From assembly GCA_964365905.1 (NCBI GenBank), contig CAYIRQ010000040.1, forward strand, positions 1 through 11,374: a stretch of 11,374 bases of DNA, in the 5' to 3' direction. Below, in pieces: positions 1-6,144 of this stretch (within the stretch, counting starts at the first letter, position 1; each line of letters opens with the position of its first letter). The position numbers and the translations under genes were made by a program. The notes beneath the pieces were generated by a model. The model saw only the letters and a list, made by a program, of their open reading frames with translations, was not told the origin of the DNA and searched no databases. This DNA comes from CAYIRQ01 sp964365905. GTDB taxonomy: Bacteria > Patescibacteriota > Gracilibacteria > Peribacterales > Peribacteraceae.

Positions 1-252
1 CTTCCCAGCTTTAAAAGCCGGAACCTTCATCGCAGGGATCGAAATTTTCTGCGATGGGTCACGCGGGTTCACACCCATGCGTGCTGCACGATTAGAAATG
101 CGGAAGGTCCCGAAGCCCGTCACGGTCACCGAGCGACCTCGCTTGAGTTCACCCGTGATCGTCGAAATGAGACACTCGAGTGCGTCCCCTGCGGCACGCT
201 TCGTGATGCCTGCAGCGTTCGCAATCGCATTGATGAGGTCCTGCTTGGACAT
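1..252 (-). CDS. HU/IHF-family DNA-binding protein (partial, C-terminus off the window edge)
   Basis: This small basic nucleoid protein binds and bends DNA as a dimer. Reading leftward from the ATG at 252, the protein starts MSKQDLINAIANAAGITKRA, the typical HU N-terminal helix pair. It continues through the GFGTF turn (about residues 47-51) and a beta-arm with R-x-G-x-NP (RMGVNPRDP, about 59-67), and reaches FKAGK at residue 84 at the window edge. Family members are about 90 residues, so only the last few residues are missing. No Shine-Dalgarno motif precedes the start; the leader is pyrimidine-rich. It is divergent from topA, so two genes that shape DNA supercoiling share one 179-bp intergenic region. 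Whether it is HU proper or an IHF-like paralogue cannot be decided here. Confidence 0.93.
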   Translation of the reverse strand, partial: MSKQDLINAIANAAGITKRAAGDALECLISTITGELKRGRSVTVTGFGTFRISNRAARMGVNPRDPSQKISIPAMKVPAFKAGK

Positions 253-285
253 AAAGAAAGTGGGAAAGAATGTAAAACTGCGGCC

Positions 286-313
286 AGTGTAAGCGCTGAA
301 ATGCGCCGGGCAA
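286..313 (-). promoter_or_regulatory. Candidate sigma-70 promoter for the HU gene
   Basis: On the minus strand TTGCCC (plus positions 308-313) is followed after 16 bp by TACACT (286-291). This would start transcription near 279 and give a leader of about 27 nt. The call rests on box matches and position only. Confidence 0.35.
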
Positions 314-391
314 TCCTTTTTGCGCTTGCGAGAGCCCTCAATCATGTTGTGAAAGAGGAACCACTGCTTGAATACATTTTTTGATCAATTT

Positions 392-421
392 TTGACAAAG
401 GGAGAAGGATGCGCCTAGGCT
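392..421 (+). promoter_or_regulatory. Candidate promoter for topA
   Basis: A perfect TTGACA (392-397) is followed after 18 bp by a poor -10 box, TAGGCT (416-421), 10 nt before the topA ATG. The -35 box is convincing and the -10 box is weak. If real, the transcript would be almost leaderless. Confidence 0.3.
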
Positions 422-431
422 CTCCTTTCGA

Positions 432-2699
432 ATGCCCACAAACCTCGTCATCGTCGAAAGCCCGGCAAAAGCGAAAACGATCAAGAAATTCCTCGGGAAG
501 GAGTTCGCCGTGGAAGCGAGCATGGGGCATGTCCGGGATCTGCCGGAGAAAAAGCTCGGGGTGGATACGGAGAAGGACTTCGAGCCGACTTATGTGATTC
601 CGGAAGAAAAGGAGACTGCCGTGAAGCATCTGCAGACTGCGCTCAAAGGAACGAAAAAACTCTGGATCGCGACGGATGAGGATCGCGAAGGGGAGGCGAT
701 CGGCTGGCACCTGCTCCATGCACTGAAGATCCCGGCGAAAGAGATGGCAGGCGTGAAGCGGATTGTCTTCCACGAGATCACAGAGGAAGCGATCAAGAAC
801 GCCATCGCACATCCGCGCAAGATCAATCTGAAACTCGTGCATGCGCAGCAGGCCCGCCGCATTCTCGACCGCCTCGTCGGCTACACGCTCTCCCCGTTCC
901 TCTGGGCGAAGGTCTACCGCGGACTCTCCGCAGGCCGTGTGCAATCCGTCGCCGTGCGCATCATTGTGGATCGCGAACGCGAGGTGCAGGCATTCAAAGC
1001 GGAGGAATACTGGAGCGTAACCGCGGAGCTCGAGACAGAAAAGAGTGAGAACTTCACGGCGGAACTTCGCGAGAAAAGCGGGAAGAAGTATGTGCCGGTG
1101 AATACAGAGCAGGCGAATGCCGTCGTCGAGGAAGTGAGGAACGCACCGTTCAAAATTGCCGAGCTCGAAGAGAAGAAACTGAAGCGCAATCCTTCGCCTC
1201 CGTATACGACCTCCACGCTGCAGCAGGACGCCGCAAACAAACTCGGGTTCTCCCTGAAGCAGACAATGGTGATCGCACAGCAGCTCTATGAAGGAGTGAA
1301 CTTGGGGAAAGGCATCGGGACGACCGGTCTCATCACCTACATGCGTACGGACTCCGTGAACCTCAGTAAAAAAGTCCTCGAGGATGCAAAAGCAACGATC
1401 GAGAAACTCTACGGTCGCGAGTACGTGCTCACGACCCCCCGGACCTTCCGCACGAAGAGCAAGGGCGCGCAGGAAGCGCACGAAGCGATTCGCCCGACGG
1501 AAGTTGCCCGCACACCGGAATCTCTGAAGGACGTCCTCGATCATCAGCAGTTGCGGCTCTATACGTTGATCTGGAACCGAACGCTGGCGACGCAGATGCC
1601 ACCCGCCGAGCTCAAGCGCGTGAGCGCGGATATCGTGGCGGCGAAGTACACCTTCCGCGCAACGGGGCAGACCGTGGAATTCGACGGGTTTCTGCGGGTT
1701 CTCAAGGTGGAACCCTCATCAACGCACACTGCGGGGAAATCAGAGGAAGACCCGGAGGATGCAAAGGAGCACGAGGAAGCGCATGGAGAAAAATTTCTCC
1801 CGCAGCTCATGAAAGAGGAGGTCGTCAAGGCAACGGGCATTACTCCCGAGCAACACTTCACGAAACCGCCTCCCCGCTACACCGAAGCGACGCTCGTGAA
1901 GAAACTGGAAGAGGAAGGGATCGGCCGCCCGAGTACATACGCACCGACGATCAGTACGATCCAGCAGCGTGGGTACATCCGAAAAGAGGGACGTCAACTC
2001 ATCCCGGAGAGCGTCGCTTTCACCGTCACCGATCTCATGACCGAGCACTTCCCCGATATCGTCGACCTCAAATTCACGGCGAAAGTCGAGGAATCCCTCG
2101 ACCATATCGCCGCCGGAAAAATCGAGTGGGTGCCCTTCATGCATTCCTTCTTCACGCCGTTCCATGCGCTCGTGGAGCGCAAGTCCACGGAGGTGAAGAA
2201 GGAGGATGTCCTCAAGGAGACGACGACCGAGACTTGTCCCGAGTGTAGTGCTCCCATGCTCGTGAAACTCAGCCGCTACGGCAAATTCCTCGCATGTTCG
2301 CAATACCCGAAATGCAAAGGGAAGAGGCCGATGCCGGAGGATCGCGAGAAGCAGGCGGCCTTCGAAGCGGAACGGAAAGAATTGGAAGCCAAGTTCGCGC
2401 AGGGCTTATGCCCCGAGTGTAAATCCCCTCTCACCGTGAAGCGCGGCCGCTACGGCATGTTCGTGGGATGCACGGGGTATCCGAAATGCCATTACATCAA
2501 GAAGATCGAAGTGAGTTCCGGCGTGAAGTGCGAAGTGTGCGGCAAGGGCGAACTCGTCGAGAAGCGCACGCGCCGCGGCAAGCGCTTCTGGGGCTGCAAC
2601 CAGTATCCCCGCTGCAAGAATGCCTCATGGACGGACCCGCGGAATGAGAAGAAAGGAGAGAAAGAGGAAGGAAAGAAGGAAAAGGAGAAGGAGGAATGA
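432..2699 (+). CDS. topA: DNA topoisomerase I (type IA)
   Basis: Type IA topoisomerase relaxes negatively supercoiled DNA by cutting one strand through a 5'-phosphotyrosine link. The 755-residue protein opens with the TOPRIM domain (LVIVESPAKAKTI at 5-17; acidic TDEDREGEA at 81-89, which binds Mg2+). It has the SAGRVQSVA motif near 166-174 and the active-site GLITYMRTDS with catalytic Tyr303. Three C-terminal four-cysteine zinc-ribbon modules begin near residues 602, 660 and 700 (CPEC...YPKC, CPEC...YPKC, CEVC...YPRC). A very charged Lys/Glu tail ends the protein. The ATG at 432 is chosen because TOPRIM starts immediately after it; no Shine-Dalgarno site is visible. It is divergent from the HU gene. 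All catalytic motifs are intact and the length is normal for the family. Confidence 0.98.
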   Translation: MPTNLVIVESPAKAKTIKKFLGKEFAVEASMGHVRDLPEKKLGVDTEKDFEPTYVIPEEKETAVKHLQTALKGTKKLWIATDEDREGEAIGWHLLHALKIPAKEMAGVKRIVFHEITEEAIKNAIAHPRKINLKLVHAQQARRILDRLVGYTLSPFLWAKVYRGLSAGRVQSVAVRIIVDREREVQAFKAEEYWSVTAELETEKSENFTAELREKSGKKYVPVNTEQANAVVEEVRNAPFKIAELEEKKLKRNPSPPYTTSTLQQDAANKLGFSLKQTMVIAQQLYEGVNLGKGIGTTGLITYMRTDSVNLSKKVLEDAKATIEKLYGREYVLTTPRTFRTKSKGAQEAHEAIRPTEVARTPESLKDVLDHQQLRLYTLIWNRTLATQMPPAELKRVSADIVAAKYTFRATGQTVEFDGFLRVLKVEPSSTHTAGKSEEDPEDAKEHEEAHGEKFLPQLMKEEVVKATGITPEQHFTKPPPRYTEATLVKKLEEEGIGRPSTYAPTISTIQQRGYIRKEGRQLIPESVAFTVTDLMTEHFPDIVDLKFTAKVEESLDHIAAGKIEWVPFMHSFFTPFHALVERKSTEVKKEDVLKETTTETCPECSAPMLVKLSRYGKFLACSQYPKCKGKRPMPEDREKQAAFEAERKELEAKFAQGLCPECKSPLTVKRGRYGMFVGCTGYPKCHYIKKIEVSSGVKCEVCGKGELVEKRTRRGKRFWGCNQYPRCKNASWTDPRNEKKGEKEEGKKEKEKEE

Positions 2700-2720
2700 A
2701 CAAAAGAAACAACACACATA

Positions 2721-2829
2721 CCTTCTCCCTCGGGGAGAAGGAAAGGATGAGGGGAAGAGAAAACAGCACACAAAAACACGATATGTTTTGTTTCCCCTCA
2801 CTCTCGCTCTCTCCCTGTGGGAGAGAGGA
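2721..2829. repeat. Inverted pair of REP-like hairpins between topA and the convergent minus-strand gene
   Basis: Two related elements face each other. The left one has a perfect 9-bp stem (CCTTCTCCC, 3-nt loop, GGGAGAAGG; 2721-2741) followed by a TGAGGGGAA tail (2748-2756). The right one has the complementary tail TTCCCCTCA (2792-2800) followed by a perfect 9-bp stem (CTCTCTCCC, TGT loop, GGGAGAGAG; 2807-2827). The tails can pair, giving a three-hairpin structure. Lying between convergent genes, it probably works as a two-way transcription terminator, although there is no strong T-tract. The form resembles widespread bacterial REP elements. Confidence 0.75.
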
Positions 2830-2834
2830 TGTAT

Positions 2835-3194
2835 TTAGTGGAGTCTTTCCATTTTTGAAAGCTCCCACTCCCCCTCTTCACTCTCCCTCGTCACATGCGC
2901 GAGGTACTGAAACTTTCCGCGTCTCAGAATGTAGAGCCGAAGAACCTTCGTTTCCCGGACGAGCTCCACGCTTTCGAAGGGCGCAAGTTTCTCCATCACC
3001 GCGACGTCACTGCCGTCCGCAGCGAAGATCTCCCCCGAAAGCCGCAGCTCCGCGCGCGAGAGCACCGCAATCACGAAGACAACGACGAGCGAGAGCGCGG
3101 AGAGCCCAAAGAACTGGAGCTGCTGCCGCATGGGCAGCTTCCGGTGTCGAGGATAGGTACGAACTATAGAGGAAGTGTGTTTTGGCATTTCCAT
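2835..3194 (-). CDS. Conserved-looking single-pass membrane protein of unknown function
   Basis: I do not recognise this 119-residue protein. The first 23 or so residues are basic (RTYPRHRKLPMRQQ), followed by one hydrophobic segment at about 28-46 (FFGLSALSLVVVFVIAVLS). A mixed-charge domain of about 70 residues follows, probably outside the membrane by the positive-inside rule, with the repeated-strand look of a small beta domain (ELRLSGEIFAADGSD, VLRLYILRRGKFQYLAHV). The gene converges on topA across the REP pair and is divergent from rpmH. Two in-frame ATGs exist at 3194 and 3188. A TATACT box at 3197-3202 would start transcription near 3190 and so favours 3188. Coding is supported by the clean membrane topology and by filling the gap; no homology claim is made. 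Confidence 0.7.
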   Translation of the reverse strand: MEMPKHTSSIVRTYPRHRKLPMRQQLQFFGLSALSLVVVFVIAVLSRAELRLSGEIFAADGSDVAVMEKLAPFESVELVRETKVLRLYILRRGKFQYLAHVTRESEEGEWELSKMERLH

Positions 3195-3196
3195 TC

Positions 3197-3202
3197 AGTA
3201 TA
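3197..3202 (-). promoter_or_regulatory. Candidate -10 box of the minus-strand membrane protein gene
   Basis: TATACT on the minus strand (5 of 6 consensus bases) ends 3 bp before the ATG at 3194 and 9 bp before the ATG at 3188. The matching -35 region is poor. Confidence 0.35.
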
Positions 3203-3246
3203 CCATTGATCGCTCTCCACTTCCATTGCTAAAGTGGGCGTGTCAT

Positions 3247-3378
3247 ATGTTATCCAAAGGAAACAAGCGCAAGCGGCACAAACGTCACGGCTTCCGGAGG
3301 CGTATGAAGACGAAGGGCGGGCGCAAGGTGCTTGCGCGGAGGAGGCGCAGAGGAAGGAGGAGGCTTGCGCAGTCGTAG
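3247..3378 (+). CDS. rpmH: 50S ribosomal protein L34
   Basis: L34 is a tiny, very basic protein of the large ribosomal subunit. The 43-residue product carries the family core KRKRHKRHGFRRRM (about 7-20) followed by KTKGGRKVLARRRRRGRRRL (21-40), which matches the usual HGF-x-x-RM-x-T-x-GR-x-VL-x-RRR pattern. The N-terminus is about three residues shorter than the common MKRTYQPS form, beginning MLSKGN. The start at 3247 is the only ATG that gives a compact L34; the frame stays open further upstream but encodes unrelated sequence. In most bacteria rnpA follows directly. Here about 3.5 kb of other genes lies between, including a second truncated L34 copy at 3734. Confidence 0.95.
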   Translation: MLSKGNKRKRHKRHGFRRRMKTKGGRKVLARRRRRGRRRLAQS

Positions 3379-3419
3379 CACACAAAATCATTGCGTCTAC
3401 GGCAGCCAAGGTTTAGCAT

Positions 3420-3659
3420 GTGTTTCCCATGCAGGACAACCACAGCACAGGAAACGGCAACGGCGATAATGGCACATTGCCGGACATGACTCTCAAGCAA
3501 GCAGTGAAGCTCCTGCTTGAGGAAATCGGTATCGTGAATAGGGAGATACGGGAGGATTTGGGAGGAAGAATCGACCGTGTGAAAGTGGAGCTTGGTGAGA
3601 AAATTGAGAAACTCGACGGAAAATTAGAAGGCCTCCGCATGGAAGTGCATCAGAGCTAG
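3420..3659 (+). CDS. Small coiled-coil protein, probably shortened by an in-frame amber codon
   Basis: The function is unknown. The 79-residue frame (GTG at 3420, or ATG at 3429 giving 76 residues) has a polar Asn/Gly-rich start and then a long amphipathic, heptad-like helix: TLKQAVKLLLEEIGIVNREI, GGRIDRVKVELGEKIEKLDG and KLEGLRMEVH. The GTG lies 8 nt after an AAGG that could act as a weak ribosome-binding site, which favours it. After the TAG at 3657 the same frame stays open to 3728 and keeps the coiled-coil character, so the original protein was probably about 102 residues. It sits between the intact rpmH and a truncated rpmH copy, possibly as part of one inserted or duplicated segment. 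Confidence 0.6.
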   Translation: MFPMQDNHSTGNGNGDNGTLPDMTLKQAVKLLLEEIGIVNREIREDLGGRIDRVKVELGEKIEKLDGKLEGLRMEVHQS

Positions 3660-3728
3660 ACAACTTTCATCAAGAATTTCGAACAACTCGAGAAGCGGGT
3701 GGCGGTGCTGGAGAGGAAGGCGGCGTAG
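3660..3728 (+). pseudogene. In-frame continuation of the coiled-coil gene beyond TAG
   Basis: The 22 codons after the TAG at 3657-3659 are in the same frame and read TTFIKNFEQLEKRVAVLERK plus AA before a second TAG (3726-3728). The stretch has a leucine/valine heptad pattern and the same charge style as the upstream protein. A single base change (for example GAG to TAG) would explain the break. Readthrough or a sequencing error are other options. Confidence 0.5.
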
Positions 3729-3733
3729 TTGTC

Positions 3734-3805
3734 ATGAAAACGCGTGGCGGACGCAAGGTGCTTGCACGGAGAAGAAGGAGAAGTCGCAAGGGCCTTGCGC
3801 AGTAG
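3734..3805 (+). pseudogene. Truncated second copy of L34 (C-terminal half only)
   Basis: The 23-codon frame reads MKTRGGRKVLARRRRRSRKG then LAQ, matching residues 20-42 of the intact L34 at 3247 at 19 of 23 positions. At DNA level I count 17 differences in 69 bases. Six codons differ only synonymously, so both copies evolved as coding sequence. The N-terminal half with the HGF motif is absent, and the DNA just upstream belongs to the coiled-coil gene. It may be a remnant left by duplication or by insertion at the 3' end of rpmH, or a diverged foreign copy. A ribosomal role for the 23-residue peptide is unlikely but not excluded. The symporter start lies 15 bp downstream. Confidence 0.75.
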
Positions 3806-3820
3806 GTCCCTGCATCTACA

Positions 3821-5347
3821 ATGGTCGTACGCATGACCCATGCACTGTCGCAGACTGCGGGGTACCTGATCATCATCCTGTTCGGGGGCGCGATGATTCT
3901 CCTGACATATTTCGCCTCCCGCAGTGAGCGATGGATGAAGAGTGGCACGGGGTTTCTTGTCGCGTGGCGGGATGTAACTTGGCCGCTTGCAGCGCCCAGC
4001 ATCGCGGCATCGTGGATCTGGGCTCCGGCTCTTTTCGTGAGTGTCCAAAAGGCATACGAACTCGGGTTGCCGGGTATTTTTTGGTTCACCGCCCCGAACA
4101 TTCTGGCACTCATCATCTTCGCATGGTTGGCTCCCAAAATTCGCAGCATCATCCCGGGCGGCTACACGCTTCCGGACTGGATCCGGTATCGCCTCGGCAG
4201 CGAAACGGTCCATAAGGTCTACATGGTTCCCTACATCTGGTATCAGATCATGGCAGTCACCGTGCAGATTTTTGTCGGTGGACTCATGCTCAACTATCTG
4301 ACCGGCATTCCACTCAACTGGATCATGATTCTCTTGCTCGCACTTGTTCTCACATACGGCGCGATTTCGGGCCTGCGCGCTTCCGTGATCACCGATTTCG
4401 TGCAGATGGCATTCATCATCGTGGGGGTCCTTCTGATTCCGCCTTGGGTGGCCGCAAACGTCGGACTCGATGCGGTGGCGAAAGGTCTCGGGGGACTTGC
4501 TGGGAACACGAATATCCTTGACCCCCATGTGGCGTTTTCCTTCGGCATCGTGACATCCATCGGTCTCATTGCGGGGTCCATCTCCGATCAGCAGTACTGG
4601 CAACGCGCATTTGCGATCCGACCAACACATCTCGTACCCTCCTACGTCGTCGCCGGAATTCTGTTTGGCATCGTTCCCATCCTGCTTTCGATTCTCGGGT
4701 TTGTCGCAGCGAATCCGGATATGAATATTGCGCTTCCGTCGGGAACCGGGCTCCCCATGATCGGAATCGAAGTCGTGCTCCGGATTCTCCCCCTCTGGGC
4801 GGCCATCTTCTTCGTGCTCATGCTCCTCTCGGGTCTCATGAGCACGCTCGACTCCGCCATGTGTGCCGCAAGCTCCCTCTATGCCATTGATCTCGCACGA
4901 CTCTCACAAGCTCAGCGCGACGTTCTTGCAAAAGAACGTGTGGGCAGTCCGCTCACACCGGAAGATCAACGCATCAAGGATCAGCTTGATCGAGAAACCG
5001 TGCATCGCGCGCGAATGGGGATGTATATCATTTCCGCGCTTGGCCTTCTCGTTGCTCTCATTGTGCAGCATCTTTTCCCGCTCGACCGCCTCTGGTGGAT
5101 TTTTAACGGAGTAGCCGCGTGCTTTGTCGTTCCCACGGTGCTCAGTCTCTACTACGATCGCCTCAGTGCAAGAGGGGTGATTTCCGGAATCTGCGGGGCA
5201 GGCATTGGCATGGTGGCGTTCGTGTACGGCAACTGGATACAGAACGATAGAATCACTGTTTTCAGCGCGATCTTTATTATCGCCATCAGTTTGCTCTGCT
5301 GTTTGACACTCACACGAAAGGAGCCGTGGAGGAAAGAAAATGCATAA
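3821..5347 (+). CDS. Sodium:solute symporter (SSF family)
   Basis: SSF proteins use the sodium gradient to import small solutes such as sugars, amino acids, proline, pantothenate or urea. The 508-residue product is highly hydrophobic with roughly 12-13 membrane segments. It shows family signatures: SGLRASVITDFVQM near residue 183 (the G-L-R-A...TD-x-x-Q motif of the central helix), SDQQYWQRAFA near 255, and MSTLDSAMCAASSLYAIDL near 340, corresponding to the sodium-site helix. A charged cytoplasmic loop of about 45 residues follows (RLSQAQRDVL...DQLDRETVHRARMG), and the C-terminus is basic. The ATG at 3821 is used; 3833 (MTHAL) is also possible. No Shine-Dalgarno site is seen. The gene sits in the segment that separates rpmH from rnpA. 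The substrate cannot be told from sequence alone. Confidence 0.9.
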   Translation: MVVRMTHALSQTAGYLIIILFGGAMILLTYFASRSERWMKSGTGFLVAWRDVTWPLAAPSIAASWIWAPALFVSVQKAYELGLPGIFWFTAPNILALIIFAWLAPKIRSIIPGGYTLPDWIRYRLGSETVHKVYMVPYIWYQIMAVTVQIFVGGLMLNYLTGIPLNWIMILLLALVLTYGAISGLRASVITDFVQMAFIIVGVLLIPPWVAANVGLDAVAKGLGGLAGNTNILDPHVAFSFGIVTSIGLIAGSISDQQYWQRAFAIRPTHLVPSYVVAGILFGIVPILLSILGFVAANPDMNIALPSGTGLPMIGIEVVLRILPLWAAIFFVLMLLSGLMSTLDSAMCAASSLYAIDLARLSQAQRDVLAKERVGSPLTPEDQRIKDQLDRETVHRARMGMYIISALGLLVALIVQHLFPLDRLWWIFNGVAACFVVPTVLSLYYDRLSARGVISGICGAGIGMVAFVYGNWIQNDRITVFSAIFIIAISLLCCLTLTRKEPWRKENA

Positions 5348-5378
5348 ATTTGTCTTCATGAAGCCATATTTATAATTA

Positions 5379-5406
5379 TGGACAAATGTATTTTTTGATG
5401 TATACT
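5379..5406 (+). promoter_or_regulatory. Candidate promoter giving a leaderless transcript of the 5413 gene
   Basis: TGGACA (5379-5384, 5 of 6) and TATACT (5401-5406, 5 of 6) are 16 bp apart. Transcription would start about 7 nt after the -10 box, at the A of the ATG at 5413. The region is AT-rich compared with its surroundings. Confidence 0.55.
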
Positions 5407-5412
5407 GATACC

Positions 5413-5886
5413 ATGAAGCCTGAGCAAACAAAAACCGGTGGAGACCTTGTACCTTTCGAGATCCAGGCTGAACGCGGATGGGATCCACGGGTCATGGCAG
5501 AACTTGCGTCAGCGTTCAGTCGTTCTTTGCACATCCGGACAGCCGAACAAGCTCGCCAGTTCTCTCTCGGAGAGATGAACTTCATGCATCGTGCAGGTGA
5601 CCTTCACTTTTGGTCAATAATTGAAGCAGAAATCGAGCGACTCTCTCAAGAAGGAAAGAATGTGGTTTTTCTTGGCGGCCCGACACCGATATCCAACGCA
5701 TTCTTTCATCTCATTGGTGCTCGCCACCGCAATGTCGTAAATTTCAATTTCTTTGCAGTCCCATTAGAAGTGTTTGTGCGATTTGCGGAACAATTGAAAC
5801 AATATGCTGGAGAAAAGCCCGTTGCGGATCCAGATATCACAACCATTAGCGGTGATACGACAAGTAGAATTGGAGATATAAAATGA
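5413..5886 (+). CDS. Hypothetical protein, 157 aa
   Basis: I do not recognise a family. The product looks soluble with mixed alpha/beta character. It has an N-terminal polar stretch, helices around RVMAELASAFSRSLHI and AEQARQFSLGEMNFM (about 30-65), and a buried strand with a glycine turn, KNVVFLGGPTPISNAFFHLI (about 83-102). Two further strands follow (RNVVNFNFFAVPLEVFVRF), then a disordered acidic tail. The strand-GGP-helix arrangement resembles a nucleotide-binding fold but proves nothing. ATG 5413 is preferred over ATG 5386 because the latter lies upstream of the predicted transcription start. Base composition is more AT-rich than the neighbouring core genes, which may indicate transfer. 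Its stop (TGA at 5884-5886) is followed almost at once by a small reading frame. Confidence 0.65.
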   Translation: MKPEQTKTGGDLVPFEIQAERGWDPRVMAELASAFSRSLHIRTAEQARQFSLGEMNFMHRAGDLHFWSIIEAEIERLSQEGKNVVFLGGPTPISNAFFHLIGARHRNVVNFNFFAVPLEVFVRFAEQLKQYAGEKPVADPDITTISGDTTSRIGDIK

Positions 5887-5887
5887 C

Positions 5888-6049
5888 ATGTACTCTTGTA
5901 CCGGCACAACGGTATATATCCATGAGGACGATGACATCGCGATCTTCGTTATCGTGAGCCCACGCCTCGCGGAAAGCTACCGCACGTGGTGGAGGATGGT
6001 GTGGGATCTGCTCCCCGAACCGAAGAAATCGGGCAGGAAAAAAACTTGA
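5888..6049 (+). CDS. Possible small protein, 53 aa, of unknown function
   Basis: An ATG at 5888, one base after the previous stop, opens a frame to TGA at 6047-6049. The product has a hydrophobic strand (DDIAIFVIVSPRLA), a tryptophan-rich stretch (YRTWWRMVWDLLPE) and a basic end (KKSGRKKT). A GGAG at 5872-5875 lies 12 nt upstream, longer than ideal. It is better spaced for an overlapping ATG at 5883, which yields only a 24-residue peptide. The tight spacing to the gene before it and the terminator 43 bp after it support a two-gene unit. It has no recognised relatives and could be chance. Confidence 0.45.
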   Translation: MYSCTGTTVYIHEDDDIAIFVIVSPRLAESYRTWWRMVWDLLPEPKKSGRKKT

Positions 6050-6074
6050 CGCGGAACCCTCTCTGCAGTAGCAT
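6046..6074 (+). promoter_or_regulatory. Candidate promoter directly upstream of an intrinsic terminator
   Basis: TTGACG (6046-6051) and TAGCAT (6069-6074) are 17 bp apart. Transcription would start near 6081 and meet the terminator hairpin at 6092, so it would make either a ~50-nt RNA or an attenuated leader for the downstream operon. The -10 box matches only 4 of 6 positions. Confidence 0.3.
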
Positions 6075-6091
6075 TGAAGCCACTTAACTCC

Positions 6092-6130
6092 CCCCACGCT
6101 TGCCTCCGTGCATGTGTGGGGTTGTTTTTT
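6092..6130 (+). terminator. Intrinsic (rho-independent) terminator
   Basis: CCCCACGC (6092-6099) pairs with GTGTGGGG (6114-6121) through 8 bp with one G-T wobble. The loop can add an inner TGC/GCA stem (6100-6102 with 6110-6112). The tract TTGTTTTTT (6122-6130) follows at once. It lies 43 bp after the small frame ending at 6049 and closes the 5413-6049 unit before the NYN-rnpA operon. Confidence 0.8.
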
Positions 6131-6138
6131 GCTACGAT
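6130..6138 (+). promoter_or_regulatory. Candidate extended -10 promoter of the NYN-rnpA operon
   Basis: TGC followed by TACGAT forms an extended -10 box (TGn plus 4 of 6 matches). It ends 6 bp before the ATG at 6145, so transcription would start at or next to the start codon. No good -35 is visible, as the terminator stem occupies that region. Extended -10 promoters can do without a -35 box. Confidence 0.4.
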
Positions 6139-6144
6139 GCGGAT

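Noticed and set aside
342..1544. 400-codon open frame on the minus strand opposite topA
   Set aside because: It is the antisense shadow of a clear topA. Its composition (Arg, Leu, Cys, His-rich) reflects the complement of GC-rich codons, and no family motif is visible.
2696..3209. Plus-strand frames opposite the minus-strand membrane protein (2696-3169 and 2895-3209)
   Set aside because: They run through the REP hairpins and oppose a minus-strand gene with a clean membrane-segment pattern; their products look like low-complexity shadows.
3656..4630. 324-codon minus-strand frame opposite the symporter
   Set aside because: The plus strand encodes a full-length SSF transporter with its motifs; the antisense product is His, Arg and Cys-rich without domains.
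5356..5420. Nine-base direct repeat CATGAAGCC before and at the start of the 5413 gene
   Set aside because: It is a single short repeat, which is too little to call a site; the first copy is followed quickly by a stop.
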